From positions 296,679,398-296,743,397 of the forward strand of contig NC_133770.1 of the NCBI RefSeq assembly GCF_003597395.2: a stretch of 64,000 nucleotides of DNA, read 5' to 3'. Under the pieces are notes generated by a model, which worked only from the letters and a program-made list of their open reading frames with translations, ran no database searches and was not told the origin of the DNA. This document shows positions 47,150 to 57,995 of the stretch, in pieces. Made by a program: the position numbers and the translations under genes. The number at the start of each line of letters is the position of its first letter. Position 1 is the first letter of the stretch. The DNA is from Chelonoidis abingdonii (lineage: Eukaryota > Chordata > Testudines > Testudinidae).

Positions 47150-47560
47150 GCCCTCATAAAATTTTAATTAAAATTCTACACATTCCCCCGCCCTTCCCTC
47201 CCCCTCCCATATTTTCCCCCTTCCTCCTGTGGGGCATAAATGAACATCTAATGTCTGATGGGAAAATATACTCATTCAGCAATTAAATAATTGAAATGCT
47301 CTTCTCGCAAAAAGAACTCGCCTGCCTTCCTCGTGCATTACAACTTTTTGCGTGTGTGATTATTTTTTTTTCCCTTTTCCCCTTCTTCTCTCTCGCTTCT
47401 TCCCTCTGGTGAGATGAGGCCGCTGCTCTTGAAAGCCATTTTAAATATTCATGTTTTAATTAACGGACTTTATTGCATGAACTCTATGTTAGATAATAAA
47501 AGGACTGCCTGCGGCACAGCGTATTTTTTGTTTGTTCTTGAAAGGGGACTGGGAAGTAAA
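47150..47560. promoter_or_regulatory. Candidate conserved intronic regulatory element
   Basis: A repeat-free stretch rich in homeodomain-type cores: TTTTAATTAAAATTC, CAATTAAATAATTG (inverted arms CAATTA/TAATTG), GTTTTAATTAACGG and TTTATTGCATGAAC, with pyrimidine-rich blocks between. No coding or transposon signal. Such clustering is typical of conserved developmental enhancers, but conservation cannot be tested here. Confidence 0.35.
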
Positions 47561-47689
47561 AGGCCTAATATATTTCCTCCATAAACATTTGAAAGACAGA
47601 CAGAAGTACAGGGAAGGCAACAGTGCGTCCTCAAAGTTCCTCAAAAGGAGGTGCCTAAATACCTTTGGGAAGCTGGATCTTAGCCAAAG

Positions 47690-48003
47690 ATCCCTCCATG
47701 GGTGATGTGTTCCTAAACCTGATCACTCAGTGGATCTGTCTACGTGCCGGCAGCTCCAGCAGCACATCTATGGCACTGCAATTGTGCTGCTGTCGCCTAG
47801 GTGCTTCCTTCAGCGATGAAAGGGATTTTTCCACCTCTCTGAGATGTGGGAACTGAGTTGATGGAAGAATTCTTCTGTCAGTCTTGCTGAGTCTACTGTG
47901 GGGGTTAGGTTGTCCTAAGGGCCTTGCACAGGGTATGACATTTTTCATAGCCCTTACCAATGTAGCTAGGCTGATTTGAGTTTTAGGTGTAGACCAGGCC
48001 TGA
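47690..48003. mobile_element. MITE, related to the 6643 element
   Basis: The right end reads AGGTGTAGACCAGGCC before TGAG, matching the right end at 6891. The block TGGGGGTTAGGTTG is shared with 6790. The left end is diverged (GGATCTGTCTACGTGCCGGC at about 47731 may be the true end). Noncoding. Confidence 0.55.
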
Positions 48004-48129
48004 GTCACATTCACATCTCAGTGTAACAGTGGAGTAGATCCATTGGGCCTGACTCCATTGGAGTTATGAACTGGTGCAACTGAGTGGAGTATTGGATCCC
48101 AAGACCACAGTGTTTTTTGCGTGGAGTTA

Positions 48130-48320
48130 CACCTCGGGGCAGTTTTATCTGTTGGTCAGAGCACTGGACTGTGAGTCAAGATACCAGGGTTCTATTCCTT
48201 GGGCAAGTCAGTTCACTTCCTTGTGCCTCTGTTTACCCTTCCACTTTGGTCTGCATAGGCTGTAAGTTCTGAGGGTCAAGAACGATCTCTTACTGTGTGC
48301 ACAATTCCCTGATACCGGGA
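48130..48320 (+). mobile_element. MIR-like SINE with internal deletion
   Basis: Head-like TTGGTCAGAGCACTGGACTG and GTGAGTCAAGATACCAGGGT run directly into TTGGGCAAGTCAGTTCACTT and CTTGTGCCTCTGTTTACCC. The central part of the family is missing. Confidence 0.6.
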
Positions 48321-48439
48321 CAGAGGAAGAGGGAGCTCACCTCTTAATTCTACTGGAATGTAAATAATAATAATAGTCTGTTGGTGTAACTGGTATTCCA
48401 ATCTATCCCTGTAGCTACCTCTCCAGAGCTTCAAAATTT

Positions 48440-49028
48440 CTTCAGGAAAGGGAGTGTCTCTTACGGGAACTCAGAGTCATCCACTGATTAGGGATATAGA
48501 ACGGCTTCCTTATGAGGAGAGATTAATAAGACTGGGAATTTTCAACTTGGAAAAGAGGTGACTAAGGGGGATATGACAGAGGTCTATAAAATCATGAGTG
48601 ACATAGAGAAAGTAAATAGGGAAGTGTTATTTACTCCTTTTCACAATACAAGAACAAGGGGCCACCAAATGAAATTAATAGAAGGTTTAAAACAAACACA
48701 AGAAAGTATTTTTTTTACTCAACGGACTGTCAGCATCTGGAACTCCTTGCCAGAGGATGTTGTGAAGGCCAGTACTATAACAGAGTTCAAAAGGGAGCTA
48801 GATAGATTCATGGAACATAGGTTCATCATGGCTATTAGCCAGGATGGGCAGGAATGGTGTCCCTAGCCTCTGTTTGCCAGAAGCTGGGATTGGGTAGCAG
48901 GGCATGGATCACTTGATGATAACCTGTCTGTTCATTCCCTTTGGGGCACTTGCCATTGGCCACTGTCAGAGGACAGGATACTGGGCTTGATGGACCTTTA
49001 GTCTGACCCAGTATGGCCATTCTTACTG
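48440..49028 (+). mobile_element. CR1 LINE, second subfamily
   Basis: The ORF at 48558-48866 includes IMSDIEKVNREVLFTPFHNT, SIWNSLPEDVVKA and FKRELDRFMEH, the typical C-terminus of CR1 open reading frame 2. The noncoding 3' end reads GGACCTTTAGTCTGACCCAG and TATGGCCATTCTTAC. It is a different subfamily from those ending ATTCTATGATTC. 5'-truncated and probably inactive. Confidence 0.85.
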
Positions 49029-49117
49029 GAAGGGAGGTCTCATGGTAGGGAGAATGTTAACGTCCTAGGACTGTGTTCTGCTAGGCTGTTCCAACATTAG
49101 ACTGGGGCAGGGGACAG

Positions 49118-49146
49118 CGGAGAGAGAGAGAGACAGAGAGAGAGAA
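49118..49146. repeat. (GA)n microsatellite
   Basis: A short GAGAGAGAGAGAGACAGAGA run, with one C interruption. Confidence 0.85.
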
Positions 49147-49544
49147 TGTTGTTAATTACATTCATATGATTATTTCAGTGCTTTAATGATAAATTTATAC
49201 CCTGCCCTGAGGATACCACTATCTTATGTACCGTTTGTTCAGCTGTATTTCTGACAAGCATCTAAAGCTGAATTGTTCAACCTGTCCCCCTCCCTAGTTT
49301 TACAGAGTGAGATAAAGGGCCAAAGTTTGCTCTCAACTACATTGGTGTAAACATGGGACAGCTTTGCCGACTTAGGTGGAGTTACTCTGGATTGACTCCA
49401 GCGTGAGTGAAGAGCACTGTCAGACCAATAGTATCTTAAGGCCCCTGGAGAGAGTATTCTTCACTCTCTCTTCTGATGCTCTTATGTAGTGTTACTGTGC
49501 ACCATTAAATGGTTTATAGAGGCTAAAGATGGGAAAGATCTAGT

Positions 49545-49830
49545 CCCTACCACAGGGACCAAGGCAAGACTTTTCCCTGTACTATGTTCCTCTGTCCAGT
49601 TTTTAATGTCTCAACTGAAGGAGCTTCCACCACTTCTCTTGGGTGATCATACCATGGTCTACCAAACTTCGCTGATAGAAAGGTTTGCATCGTATTCAGG
49701 CTAAAATTATCTTTGTTTAACTTCATCTCTTTCCTCCTGGTTACATGTACTGGAACCACTCTAACGCTCCCCTCTCATGGCACTTTCAAATATTTGTAGA
49801 TGGTTATTACTATCTGGCTCTCAGTCACTT
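49545..49830 (-). mobile_element. CR1 LINE fragment, old
   Basis: Antisense: CTGTCCAGTTTTTAATGTCT, GGAGCTTCCACCACTTCTCT, then GGTTACATGTACTGGAACCA and TCAAATATTTGTAGATGGTT. Recognisable as an old CR1 relative; highly diverged. Confidence 0.55.
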
Positions 49831-51577
49831 AGTCATCAGTTGACCAAGCTACACATTCAGGCCTGATTCAGATCTCATGTACACAGGTGTAAAATAGGAA
49901 TAACTCCAGTGAAGTCAGCATAGTTACACCAGTGGAAATCAGGAGTAACCTAACACAGAGTGAGGTTTCTCTCAAACTGCACAATGAACTGAGGTAAGAA
50001 TATGGTCCATAGTTCTGTTCCTTCCGTCATAAACCAATCCATCTTGCTCTATTAGAGTTCTTCCTGCTTTTCTTTTGTTGTCATATGAGATGGCTGCATT
50101 TCAGTGCTATGGTAAGTGATTCCCTTCTCTCTAGTGTCTGATTTAGATCTCCCATCAGTTTTATGCGAGATAACTTCATTGGGGCTGATTCTACTATTGG
50201 TTAGACTGGTTTAATGAAATATACGTCCACTGAAATAGTGGGACCAGATCCCTAGCTGGTGTGAACCAATGTAGCTCCATTGACTTTGCACACTGATAAG
50301 TTACAACACAAGGTGTGAGGCAGTGGAGAACCAGTCTCAAAGTCTATCACTGTGGAATATATGGTTGCTCCGTGGCACTCTTCTAAGTCACACGCTAATA
50401 AAGTAATGGGGCAAAGAAAATATAGACAAGGAGAAGGGTCTAATAATATGAATGGGCCAAATCCTGAAGTCCTTGCTCAGGCAAGACTCCCATTGATTTA
50501 GCTGAGAGCAGTGTCTGAGAAAGGAATGGAAACTCCAGGCCCGAGCCCAATGATAATTAAATCAATTGCACCTAGATAGCAGTAATGTTTTCTGTTCAAG
50601 GGTCTCAAAACACTTTCCAAACACGAATTACCTATCACCACTACCATTTGATGTGGTTATTACTACGCCTAAGTGTGTCAGACAATCCGGGGAGAAAGAC
50701 GGAACTAGATCCCTGGAATCCTGTCCGAAATCCCTGCTTTAGTTCAGCTGTCTGTTTCAGGGGAGCTCATGCCTTTGGCTCAGTGAAGTAGAAGGCTTTA
50801 GCTAGACTTTCAAAGCATGCGAGCTTTTTGGTGACCTTGCTCGTGTCACTAGGGTGGGAGCTCTTGGAGTAGGGAGGACATCCTGATGTCAGGGCTTTGT
50901 CTTGTACAGGACCCTATTAGCCCCCCTCCTGTCCCAATTTTTCACACTTGCAGTTTAGTCACCCTGTCTTGGAGTAACAGAGCAGAACGTGACCAACTTG
51001 CCCCGAGGAGTGGAAATGTTCTCTACAGGAATAATCCCATGTATCTAGGGCATTGCTCTAGTGTTGGGACTTCGCTTAGCTGCTGATTCACTCTGGAGTA
51101 GAACTGAGTTGCCTGTTTCTTCACCCGAGCTGGATTTCAGTGTCCACTTCAAGTGCACTTGTGTTTACACCTTGTCGGAAGCTGTACCAATTTGACCTTA
51201 ACTCCTCTGCTTTGCATAAATTAACATGGTTGTGCCACTGCAATGAAGTACATCATGTCTCCAGCAGGGGGACTGGATGGATATCGCAGGGAAATGACAA
51301 TGGGATGTAGGAGAATGTGACTGGCCTTTCACCTCTATATCACTGCTTTGCCTCTGGCGCAGGTTAGCACTGGCAGAAAGCTGATACAGCTTCCTGGCTG
51401 TTCAGTGGCCTATGTGAAACGAGCTGCTGGTCTCAGTCCAGATCTTAGCAGTCCTATCAGAAAAGCTACCTGTCCTAAGTGGCAGGCTCAGCAGAGTGTC
51501 TGATGGAGGATGAATGCCCTTGTCACCTGGAGAGGCAGTTCCTTTAGATCAGCTCTGAGGCATTGTAGCAGAAGCAC
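49831..51577. other. Intronic DNA with foldback-like remnants
   Basis: No exon. Segments such as ATTCAGATCTCATGTACACA (49866) and AGCATAGTTACACCAGTGGA (49917), and TGGGACCAGATCCCTAGCTG (50240), look like decayed members of the foldback family at 18420. Confidence 0.4.
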
Positions 51578-52311
51578 AGGGTCGGTCCTGGGGCCGGTTT
51601 TGTTCAGCATCTTCATTAATGATCTGGAGGATGGTGTGGACTGCGCTCTCAGCAAGTTTGCAGATGACACTAAACTGGGAGAATTGGTAGATACGCTGGA
51701 GGGTAGGAATAGGATCAGAGGGACCAGACAATTGAGGATTGGGCCAAAATAAATCTGATGAGGTTCAACAAGGACAATGCAGAGTGCTGCACTTAGGACA
51801 GAAGAATCCCATGCGCTACTACAGACTAGGGACCGAGTGGCTAGGCGGCAGTTCTGCAGAAAAGGACCTAGGGGTTACAGTGGACGAGAAGCTGGATATG
51901 AGTCAACAGTGTGCCCTTGTTGCCAAGAAGGCTAACGGCATTTTGTGCTGTATAAGTAGGGGCATTGCCAGCAGATCGAGGGACTGATCATTCCCCGCTA
52001 TCGGCATTGGTGCTTCATCTGGAGCACGGTGTCCAGTATGACTTATGAGGAAGGCTGAGGGAACTGGGATTATTTTAGTCTGCAGAAGAGAAGAATGAGG
52101 GGGATTTGATAGCTGCTTTCAGCTACCTGAAGGGGGTTCCAAAAGAGGATGGATCTAGACTGTTCTCAGTGGTACCTGATGACAGAACAAGGGGGTAATG
52201 ATTCAAGTTGCAGTGGAGGAGGTTTAGTTTGGATATTGGAAAAAACTTTTCACTAGGAGGGTGTGAAACACTGGAATGGTTACCTAGTGAGGTGGTGAAT
52301 CTCCTTCCTGA
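51578..52311 (+). mobile_element. CR1 LINE, first part (split by Harbinger-like element)
   Basis: Starts GGGTCGGTCCTGGGGCCGGT with the reverse transcriptase block [18 protein letters not shown] (ORF 51510-51752), and continues through GACGAGAAGCTGGATATGAG and GGATCTAGACTGTTCTCAGT to CTCCTTCC, where the DNA element begins. It resumes at 54313. Frameshifted throughout. Confidence 0.9.
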
Positions 52312-54312
52312 GGCCACGTCTACACTAGGATATATCGAATTAGCTAAAATCGGTTTTATAAAACTGATATTGTAAATTCGATTTCATGCGGCCACACTAG
52401 GCACAGTAATCGGCGTTGTGCGTCCATGGTCCGAGGCTAACGTCGATTTCTGAAGCGTTGCATTGTGATAGCTCTTCCATGGCTATCCCATAGTTCCCGC
52501 AGTCTCCCCCGCCCCTTGGAATTCTGGGTTGAATCATTATTGTCGCGGGTGGTTCTGGGTAAAGTCGTCAGTCATTCCTTCCTCGGGAAAACATCAGCTG
52601 ACAATCCTTCGCGCCGTTTTTCCCTGGATTGCCCTGGAGAATGCCATAGCACGGCAACGATGGAGCCCATTCAGCTTTTTTTTTCCGGCACCGTTGTACT
52701 GGATGCCGCGGACAGAGAGCGATACCCAGCGCTACACAGCAGCATTCACTTGCTTTTGCATGATAGCAGAGATGGTTACCAGTCGTTCTGTACGTCTACT
52801 GCTGGAGTAACTGGCAATGAAATACGGTTATCTCTCCCCCTCTGTACTGTCCGCTGCTATCATGAGTGCCCCTGGCTAAATCAGCCGGGGCGCAAATGCA
52901 AAAGCAAAATTGGGATTGACTCCCTGAGTCAATCCCTCCCTTATGGTTTCTAAAAATAGAGTCAGTCCTGCCTAGAATAAGGGGCAAATGTATTGAGGAC
53001 CAGTGTATCAGAGAGCACAGCTGCTCGTGTCTTATCACAGGGTGCCGCTGCAACAACCCACCCGTTGCTTCCCTTCTCCCCCAACCTTCCTGGGCTACCG
53101 TGGCAGTGTCCTGCCATTGTGTCATGAAGTAATCAAGAATGCAGGAATAGAAACTGATTAGTGACATAAATGAGGGGGAGGCAGCCTCCCGCGCAATGAC
53201 AGTCCAGGCAGGACATTAAGCGTGTGGGAGAGGAGCACAGCATGCTGCTGCTATGACAGTCCAGGCAGTACAGAATCTTTCTTTACAGAGGAAAGGGAGG
53301 GGCTGATTGAAGCTCAGCCCCAGTTGCTATGAGGAAAGATGGTTACCAGCCGTCTGTACCATCTACTTGGAATAACTGGGAGTCATTCCATTTTACCCAG
53401 GACGCCTGGCCAGCCTCACCTAAGGCCAGCCAGGAGCACTCACGGCTGATGGTGACGATGGATATCAGTCATATTGCACCGTCTACCACTGGGGAGGGAG
53501 AGGAGCAGATACTGCTCTCACTGCTGCAGCATCGCGTCTACCAGCAGCATCAGTACATAGGTGACACTGAAAGAAGTCAAGAAATGATTTCTTTCCTTTT
53601 CTTCACGTGGGGGGGGAAGAAACTGAGGAGCTATTCCCTGAACCACGCCAGACACTGTGTTTGAACCTACAGACATTGGGAGCTCAGCCAAGAATGCAAA
53701 TACTTTTCAGAGACTGCTGTGGACTGTGGGATAGCTCGAGTCCTCAGTGTCCCCTCCTCCTCCATGAGCGTCCATTTGATTCTTTGGCTTTCGTACACTT
53801 GTAATGCAGCACTGTGTAGCCTGGAGATTTTTTCCAACGCTTTGGCATTTCATCTTCTGTAACGGAGCTTGATACAACAGATTTGTCTCCCATAAAGCGA
53901 TCAGATCCAGTATCTCCCATATGGTCCATGCTGGAGCTCTTTTGGATTTGGACTGCATCGCCACCGTGCTGATCAGAGCTCCACGCTGGATATACAGGAA
54001 ATGTAATTCAAAAGTTCGCCGAGGCTTTCCTGTTTACCTGCCCGCTGCATCCGAGTTCAGATTGCTGTCCAGAGCGGTCAGTGGTGCACTGTGGGATACC
54101 ACCCGGAGGCCAATACGTCGATTTCCGTCCACACTAACCGTAATCTGATATGTTAATACGAATTAGCGCTACTCTCTTCATCGGGAGGAGTACAGAAATC
54201 GATTAAAGAGCCCTTTATATCGATATAAAGGGCATTGTAGTGTGGACGGGTACAGCGTTAATGATATTACCCACTCTTTAAATCGATTTAAATGCATGAT
54301 GTAGACCAGGCC
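52312..54312 (-). mobile_element. PIF/Harbinger-like element with decayed Myb/SANT gene
   Basis: A 2001-bp insertion. The left end GGCCACGTCTACACTAGG and the reverse complement of the right end, GGCCTGGTCTACATCATG, form imperfect inverted repeats. Flanking trinucleotides TGA and TTA fit a decayed 3-bp TTA duplication, since CR1 is rejoined exactly. The minus-strand frame at 53707-53964 carries SKRAPAWTIWEILDLIALW, close to the Myb/SANT-like DNA-binding ORF of turtle Harbinger-type elements. No transposase frame survives. Subterminal sequence near 54200-54292 is rich in palindromes centred on ATCGAT. Confidence 0.75.
53707..53964 (-). pseudogene. Myb/SANT-like DNA-binding protein remnant
   Basis: The ORF starts MAMQSKSKRAPAWTIWEILD, which looks like the first helices of a Myb/SANT-type trihelix domain, with the tryptophan spacing W-x-x-x-E-x-x-x-L-I-x-x-W partly kept. 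After about residue 30 the frame diverges (KNLQATQCCITSVRKP), suggesting a frameshift or heavy decay. In the parental family this protein is the DNA-binding partner of the transposase. Here it is inside an intron and certainly inactive. Confidence 0.6.
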
Positions 54313-54442
54313 TTAGAAGTTTTTAAGGTCAGGCTTGAAAAGCCTGGCTGGATGATTTAGTTGGGGTTAGGCTGCTTAGAGCGGGGGCTGGACTAGATGA
54401 CCTCCTGAGGTCTCTTCCAACCCAGATATTCTATGATTCTAT
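54313..54442 (+). mobile_element. CR1 LINE, 3' end after the insertion
   Basis: TTAGAAGTTTTTAAGGTCAG, GGGGCTGGACTAGATGACCT and CCCAGATATTCTATGATTC finish the CR1 begun at 51578. Confidence 0.9.
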
Positions 54443-56737
54443 GTTTGTGGGGGAAGCTTATAGACACCTTCTACTTGTGCTGTGAACTGGTTCGTTTAAC
54501 TCTCTGAAGCTGTTAACTTGCAGAAATTAAAAAAAAAAATAGAGAGAGGCCTCCAGTGAGTATAAACTGCAGCCCGGGCTCTTTGGAAGACTTCCCGTTT
54601 CCCAGTCGCTGAGCTCTGCTGTTATTCTATCCTCCTCTTCCATTAAGCCTGAGAAATGTCATTCTCCTGCCTGCCACCATCTTGACGATTGCCTTTTCCC
54701 CTGCCAAGAGACAGCCTTCCGCTGATTGTCCTTTTCATTTCCAGCATGGCCTTCTGATTGAAACCTTGCCAGGGGCTGGCTTGGAAACTGTTCTGTGGCT
54801 TCCCCTTGCTCAGGTGCCGGCTTGCTGGCCACGAGGATGTCTCAGCTTCTCCCAGGGCGTCCTGGAGTGCTGTCCTTGGCAGATTTTCATTTCCTTTGCC
54901 CTCATTACCAGTCCTTACCCTAATGGAAACCATTCCATTTCCCAGGTGGGTCAGTGCAGGGCAGTAAAACTTCCAATGGGGCTGAGTTTGGCCCTGGGTG
55001 ATTGGGATGGAAGTAGGTTTGTGATCTCCTTGTCTCCAAGTCTTAGTTTTAAAAGGTGTGCTGGACTCGCCTCTCACTTCTGCCAGTGCAAATCAGGAGT
55101 CACTCAGTTGAAATCAATGGGTCCAGGTCTAACCAAACGACGCTCCACGGGGCTGAGGAGGTAAAGGTACCTGCGCAGCATCCTTTAACTTCTGAATCCT
55201 CCAGTTCATTCCTCAGTGCAAGTTAGAGCAGCCTGGTGCTGTTCTAACTCCCTTCAGCTGGTAACAGCCCTCAAGAGACAACTATGCTAGCTGGAGATTG
55301 ATGGAGTGCAGTCGTGCTCTTGCTCCTTGCCCCTGCTCTGGGCACACCTCCAACATCTCCACCCACCCCACCGGTGTGGAGTTGGGTCAGGACGGATGGT
55401 GTATAGCTACCTATCAATTCCTCTTGGTAAGGGGAGTTCTCAGATGCCTGGTTAGCACAGCTTTAGAGTCCCTTTGGGCCTCCAGACATGGTACATCAGA
55501 GCTGAAATCTGGCCCAGTGGATTTACACTTGCAAAACTGGTGTAAGTGAGAGCACATTCAGGCTCACCAGTCACAACACAGTACAACGCCAGTTTGCGTT
55601 CTGATTCTGTGAGCTGCTCAGCAATCTTCAGTTATCGTTGACATCGGTGGAATCACTCCCGGTAGGGACAGTCCCGATTTTGGGGTGTTTTTCTTATATA
55701 GGCTCCTATTATCCCCCACCCCCTGTCCCGATTTTTCACACTTGCTTTCTGGTCCCCCTAATCTGGAGTAGCTCTGCTGAGTGAAAGGGGTCACGCCAGC
55801 TTTACTCTGGTGGAACGGAGAGCAGGACTCAGCTGCGATGCAAATGGAATTAAATCCAAAGTGTAAAAAGTCTGGGGTCAGCTAGTCAGAAAATGGGCTG
55901 GAGGGGCAAAGTAGCGGAGCTCGAAGCCACCTAGAGTTCACTGTGCTTGCAAGACAAGTGGACACCATTGCCAACCCCAGGTGTTCAAAAATCATGGCTC
56001 AGGCTCTTCCAAATCAGGCAATTGGCTTAAAAATCATGAGACTTAAAAATGTGGTACCTTTCCATTTGCCCAGATATTTGGTTGTACTGTGGTCAGATTA
56101 ACAAGGTTTTCTCTGACACTACAAGGGCTAGAAACTTAGTTTTTTTAATATATATGAAAGTTGAGAGTCTCCCAAATTCACATGACTGCAGGCGCTGGGC
56201 CATTACACCAAATATCACTGGATTCATAATAAAATTACGATAGTTGGCAATGCTGAGCAGCTCTTGCACTGCTTGGCTATCCTGGTGGCCCTAGTATAAA
56301 AGAAGGGCAGGTCCTGCTGACGTCCTTGATGCCTGCGCTTTGTACCAGTTCTCGGGGGGAGAAGCTGGAATTCAGGGCCTGGGAACAGACTCTTGTTTCT
56401 GATACACTGATTTGGTGTGGACACTGGCCCACTTACCCACATGGCTGCTGTCCTGAGGCCAGGTTTTAAGGCAGAATAGGAGCAAACGATGGCCTTGGAT
56501 TCTCTCCTGGACCCCACCGCTACATCATTCCACTGACTGTGGTTTCCTTGCGTTTGCATTTAGCATAGCTCTCATTAAGGGGCTCATTCCTCTAATTAGA
56601 TGTAAATGAGGAGAGAGCACAGTGGGTCATTAAGCAGTGCTGGGGAATCGTAGTTGCTTTCTGGGTTCCGGTCAGGGCCTACCAGGCGGCTGAAGAGGGA
56701 TGGTGGGGGGTGGATTCTCTCACGCATGCTGCTAGTC
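54443..56737. other. Intronic DNA, no exon
   Basis: No recognised exon. Overlapping ORFs of 160 (+, 54682-55164) and 144 (-, 54643-55077) residues occupy the same DNA, show no domain and lack splice context. Small foldback-like traces occur near 55085. Confidence 0.5.
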
Positions 56738-56826
56738 AGGCCCAATCCTCTGCTGGTGTAAATGAGCATAGTCCCATTGCAGTCAGAGGAGCGATGCTGA
56801 TCTCCGCCAGCTGGGGATCCAGCCCG
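56738..56826. repeat. Short foldback (inverted) repeat
   Basis: GGCCCAATCCTCTGCTGGTG at the left pairs imperfectly with CGCCAGCTGGGGATCCAGCC at the right, and AAATGAGCATAGTCCCATTG with GAGGAGCGATGCTGATCT. Same organisation and size as 18420-18507. Confidence 0.55.
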
Positions 56827-57737
56827 TTGTGTGTTTGGGGCACCTCATACAAATTTTGGTGGGAGTGGCTCTGGGAACGAGATAGGATCAGTGAGCCAAA
56901 AACAGAGGCAAAGCTGCAACCTCAAATGGTGTCCCTTGGGAGCTTGGGAGAGATCCACACCCTTATCGGAGATTCTGCACATGCCAAATGTTTTACAGAA
57001 CATCTGTTTCAAAAGGATTTTGAAGCTTTTCTCAGGACAGCATTTTTGCATCCCTCCACCTGGGTCTGTCTATGCTTTCATGTCCTATCAGGCACACTGG
57101 TCTCAGAATGCCCTGCTGTGAAGCCATGCTGCTTTAACACCATAACGCCAACTGCACGGGCCTCTGAAGGGAAGAAAATGACAAATGAGACTTTGTAAAA
57201 GCCTCTCCACAATATAACATACATAACAATGCAGTGACGCTAAGGGGCATTGCTACTGGATCTACTAGGGACAGAAGAAAGTGTGGTTTGCTCCGTTGGA
57301 AAGCTAATCTCCCCTACCCAGTTGTCTCAAGCTCTGGTTTCTATCTACTGGGGCTTAACTGTGTCACAGATGCAAGTCTGAATATTGCACTGCTATTGTG
57401 TACTTTAGAACAGTGTAATCTGGGGAGGGGGCAGAGGGGGAGGGTGGTAGAAATTCCACATTCAGTAAGAAAGAGGGAACATTTTCTCCGGTAGGTTGAT
57501 CAGTTTTGCAAAGTGGCAGCTGCTTGAGGCTGCTCAGGGATTTGGATGGCTTTGGTTGCAGTTCTTAGCAAGGGTTGAGCTTGTATTGTTCATGAACAGA
57601 GAGTGGCCTGAGCCAGACCTCAAGGAAGCTTGGATCTGAATTCAGAAGCTGGCCCTTCAGTCAGTAATGGTCCAAACTGAATCCTCAGCTCCAAACACCC
57701 GTGAACTTTGAGGGAGTGTAGACCCAGATCCGAATCA
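56827..57737. other. Intronic DNA, no exon
   Basis: No domain recognised in the 162-residue ORF at 56710-57198, which overlaps another + frame and starts inside the foldback region. No repeat family recognised. Confidence 0.5.
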
Positions 57738-57995
57738 TAGAATATCAGGATTGGAAGGGACCTCAGGATGTCATCTAGTCCAACCCCCTGCTCAAAGCAG
57801 GACCAACCCCAACTAAATCATCCCAGCCAGGGCTTTGTCAAGCCTGACCTAAAAAACTGCTAGGTAACCCTAGGTAACCCATTGCAGTGCTTTATCACCC
57901 TCCTAAAGAAAAAGTTTTTCCTAATATCCAACCTAAACCTCTCCCACTGCAACTTGAGACCATTACTCCTTGTTCTGTCTTCTGTCATTCTGTCA
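57738..57995 (-). mobile_element. CR1 LINE 3' end, antisense
   Basis: AATCATAGAATATCAGGATT, CTAGTCCAACCCCCTGCTCA, CAGCCAGGGCTTTGTCAAGC and CAACCTAAACCTCTCCCACT appear in order: the mirror image of the 3' end at 54313-54442. Truncated after about 260 bp. A small duplication (CTAGGTAACCC twice at 57860-57880) is visible. Confidence 0.9.

Noticed and set aside
52465..52953. 162-residue + strand ORF
   Set aside because: It lies inside the Harbinger-like element, antisense to the recognised Myb/SANT remnant, and shows no recognised domain.
54643..55164. Overlapping ORFs of 160 (+) and 144 (-) residues
   Set aside because: Both strands are open over the same DNA, no domain is visible, and no splice sites frame them.
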